DNA of 64,000 nt, from NCBI GenBank assembly GCA_963777625.1, contig CAVZRO010000003.1:1-64000 (forward strand). Reading direction: 5' to 3'. The first letter of the stretch is position 1. Each line of letters opens with the position of its first letter. Of this stretch, positions 62,582 to 64,000 are shown piece by piece. Source of the DNA: DATDIC01 sp963777625. Lineage in GTDB: Bacteria; Pseudomonadota; Alphaproteobacteria; Acetobacterales; Acetobacteraceae. Below the pieces are notes generated by a model. That model saw nothing but the letters and a program-made list of their open reading frames with translations, did not search any database and was not told the DNA's origin. Position numbers and translations under genes: made by a program.

Positions 62582-63397
62582 CTACAGTGCCGGGACCGCC
62601 CGGGGCGTCCCGACCATCGACGTGCCGCCGCGCGCTCGTTCGACGGCCTGTCGGACGTGGCGCTTCAGCTCCACGAACTCCGTCGTCTCACACATGTCGT
62701 ATGTGCGTGGACGCGGTAACGGAATGGGCACCGTTTCCACCAGCTCTCCCGGTCCGGACGCCATGATGGTGACACGGTCGCTGAGCAGCACCGCCTCCTC
62801 CACGTCATGGGTCACCAGCATGACTGTGAAGCGCTGACGCTCCCATAGGTCGAGAAGGAACTGCTGCATGCCGACACGGGTTAGTGCATCCAGTGCGCCG
62901 AATGGCTCATCCATGAGTAGTATCTTCGGGTTGGTGATCATGACCCGGGCGAAGGCCGCCCGATGCATCATTCCGCCGGACAGTTGTTTAGGATAGTAAA
63001 GCTCAAAACCGTCCAGGCCAACAAGGCGCAGAAGCTCGATCGCACGTTCGCGCGTCTGCGTCGTGTATTTGCCCTCAGCCCGTGGTCCGAACAGCGTGTT
63101 GTCCAGCACCGTCAGCCAGGGAAACAGCATCGGGTGCTGGAACAGCATGCCGCGGTCGGGGCCTGGGTCGCGCACCAGGTTGTCGTTGACCAGGACGCTG
63201 CCAGTGTCCGTCCGCACGAAGCCACCGACGATTTGCAGCAGAGTGGTTTTGCCACAACCTGAGCGTCCCACCAGGGAGACGAACTCGCCGTCATTGACCG
63301 TCAGGCTGATGTTGTGGAGGATTTCTTTCGCTCCGTGACCGTGAGAGAACGCCTTCGACACATTTCTGATGTTCACTTCAGCCATGTTCGCGGTCAT
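62582..63397 (-). CDS. ABC transporter ATPase (SsuB/TauB-like)
   Basis: A 271-residue nucleotide-binding protein. Walker A GRSGCGKTTLLQ, the Q-loop MLFQHPMLFPWLTV, signature LSGGMMHRAAFARV, Walker B ILLMDEPFGALDALTR and the switch His in VTHDVEEAVLLSDRV are all present. The signature reads LSGGMMHR instead of the usual LSGGMRQR, a mild variation. It powers uptake through the permease downstream. Confidence 0.95.
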   Translation of the reverse strand: MTANMAEVNIRNVSKAFSHGHGAKEILHNISLTVNDGEFVSLVGRSGCGKTTLLQIVGGFVRTDTGSVLVNDNLVRDPGPDRGMLFQHPMLFPWLTVLDNTLFGPRAEGKYTTQTRERAIELLRLVGLDGFELYYPKQLSGGMMHRAAFARVMITNPKILLMDEPFGALDALTRVGMQQFLLDLWERQRFTVMLVTHDVEEAVLLSDRVTIMASGPGELVETVPIPLPRPRTYDMCETTEFVELKRHVRQAVERARGGTSMVGTPRAVPAL

Positions 63398-63414
63398 GCT
63401 CCTTTTTGGTCGAG

Positions 63415-64000
63415 CTAGGCATCGGCTTCGACGACTGGCGCCTCGGACGGCATCATGTCGATGTATTTAAGCCCAGATGCAGTGTTGAAGACGACGATGC
63501 GTTCATCCTTGTCGATTGCGTGGCGTTCCAGCAGCAGCGGTATCGCGGCGATGCAGGCGCCGGATTCCGGGCACAGAAGGATGCCTTCGGACTCCCCCGC
63601 CTCGCGTTGGGCGGTAAACATCGGCGTATCGGGGATCGCAATCGCAGTGCCACGGCTTTCGCGGATCGCACGCAAGCAGAGCGTGTCGGCGAGAAGGCGG
63701 GGCGCGCGCAATCCGGGCACCTGCGTGGTGGGGTGGAGCCAGGGAGAAGCGTGCTCGTCACCGGCCTCGAATGCGCGGACAAGGGGCGCACAGCCTTCCG
63801 CTTGCACGCTGATCAGGCGGGGACGGCGTGATCCGATCCAGCCGAGAGTTTCCATTTCCGCGAAGGCTTTCCACATCGCCACCAGCCCGGTGCCGCCGCC
63901 AGTGGGATAGATTATAGCGTCCGGAAGCTCGCCGGCCAGTTGCTCGACGATTTCATAGGCCATGGTCTTTTTGCCCTCGACGCGATAGGGCTCCTTGAAA
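63415..64000 (-). CDS. threonine-synthase-like PLP enzyme, partial (5' end beyond the window)
   Basis: The visible 195 residues are the C-terminal half of a fold-type II PLP enzyme of the threonine synthase group. It enters at the window edge as FKEPYRVEGKKTMAYEIVEQ and continues PDAIIYPTGGGTGLVAMWKA, the glycine loop for the PLP phosphate, SVQAEGCAPLVRAFEAG and CPESGACIAAIPLLLERHA. Paralogues make cysteate, phosphonate or other amino acids from phosphorylated serine-like substrates. It starts the leftward operon with an ABC importer and a PLP decarboxylase. The active-site Lys is outside the window. Confidence 0.88.
   Translation of the reverse strand, partial: FKEPYRVEGKKTMAYEIVEQLAGELPDAIIYPTGGGTGLVAMWKAFAEMETLGWIGSRRPRLISVQAEGCAPLVRAFEAGDEHASPWLHPTTQVPGLRAPRLLADTLCLRAIRESRGTAIAIPDTPMFTAQREAGESEGILLCPESGACIAAIPLLLERHAIDKDERIVVFNTASGLKYIDMMPSEAPVVEADA

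Overview
The window is GC-rich chromosomal DNA from an alphaproteobacterium. The gene repertoire (single-piece ilvB followed by ilvN, ppk next to ppx, miaA beside ilvB, a siroheme/cysJI cluster, SCO1 beside a DUF2946-like gene) and the recurrent inverted and direct intergenic repeats fit Rhodospirillales, most likely Acetobacteraceae. The family assignment is inference; no rRNA or marker comparison was possible.

Layout. 1-4 kb: small exported or membrane hypotheticals and a Tat-exported beta-helix protein. 4-19.5 kb: core genes, comprising a lipoprotein hydrolase, a zinc-finger protein, polA, an acyl-CoA dehydrogenase, an aminotransferase, tRNA-Thr, an SRAP protein, ilvBN, miaA, a broken GH19 lysozyme-like gene, serB and a SelA-like PLP enzyme. 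19.6-29.5 kb: ppx/ppk, an Ala/Pro repeat protein, an AraC regulator, SCO1/DUF2946, a membrane cNMP-binding protein and a Tat-exported solute-binding protein. 29.8-34.6 kb: a compact operon (Met8-like, cobA, cysJ, cysI) that makes siroheme and uses it in sulfite reduction. 34.6-41.9 kb: a GtrB-like glycosyltransferase, a polar amino-acid ABC pair, a secreted caspase-Sel1 protein, RNase R and a class A beta-lactamase-like protein.

41.9 to about 54.4 kb (perhaps further) is an integrative element next to tRNA-Ser(UGA). It has a P4-type integrase, two small DNA-binding proteins (one AlpA-like), a primase-polymerase/SF3-like helicase, a compact iteron and inverted-repeat region that looks like a replication origin, a serine resolvase, and many small genes of unknown function. 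No terminase, portal, protease or tail genes are visible, so it resembles a phage satellite or self-replicating island more than a full prophage. 54.4-59.2 kb is a mosaic of remnants and low-GC genes: an SRAP fragment, an ice-binding-like protein with a PEP-CTERM tail, an isolated minor-head-like gene and a secreted hypothetical.

59.3-64 kb is one leftward operon: a threonine-synthase-like enzyme (cut by the window edge), a complete SsuABC/TauABC-type importer, and a group II PLP decarboxylase.

A recurring oddity is the number of genes split by one apparent net +1 or -1 base: the GH19 lysozyme, ppx, SCO1, DUF2946, rnr, the AlpA-like gene, the resolvase, a leftward gene at 53.4 kb, the SRAP remnant and the ice-binding protein. 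Several splits lie in short C or G runs. Assembly indels are the simplest explanation, but real decay cannot be excluded from sequence alone. DNA polymerase I has lost the metal-binding residues of its proofreading domain, and this is visible directly in an otherwise intact gene.
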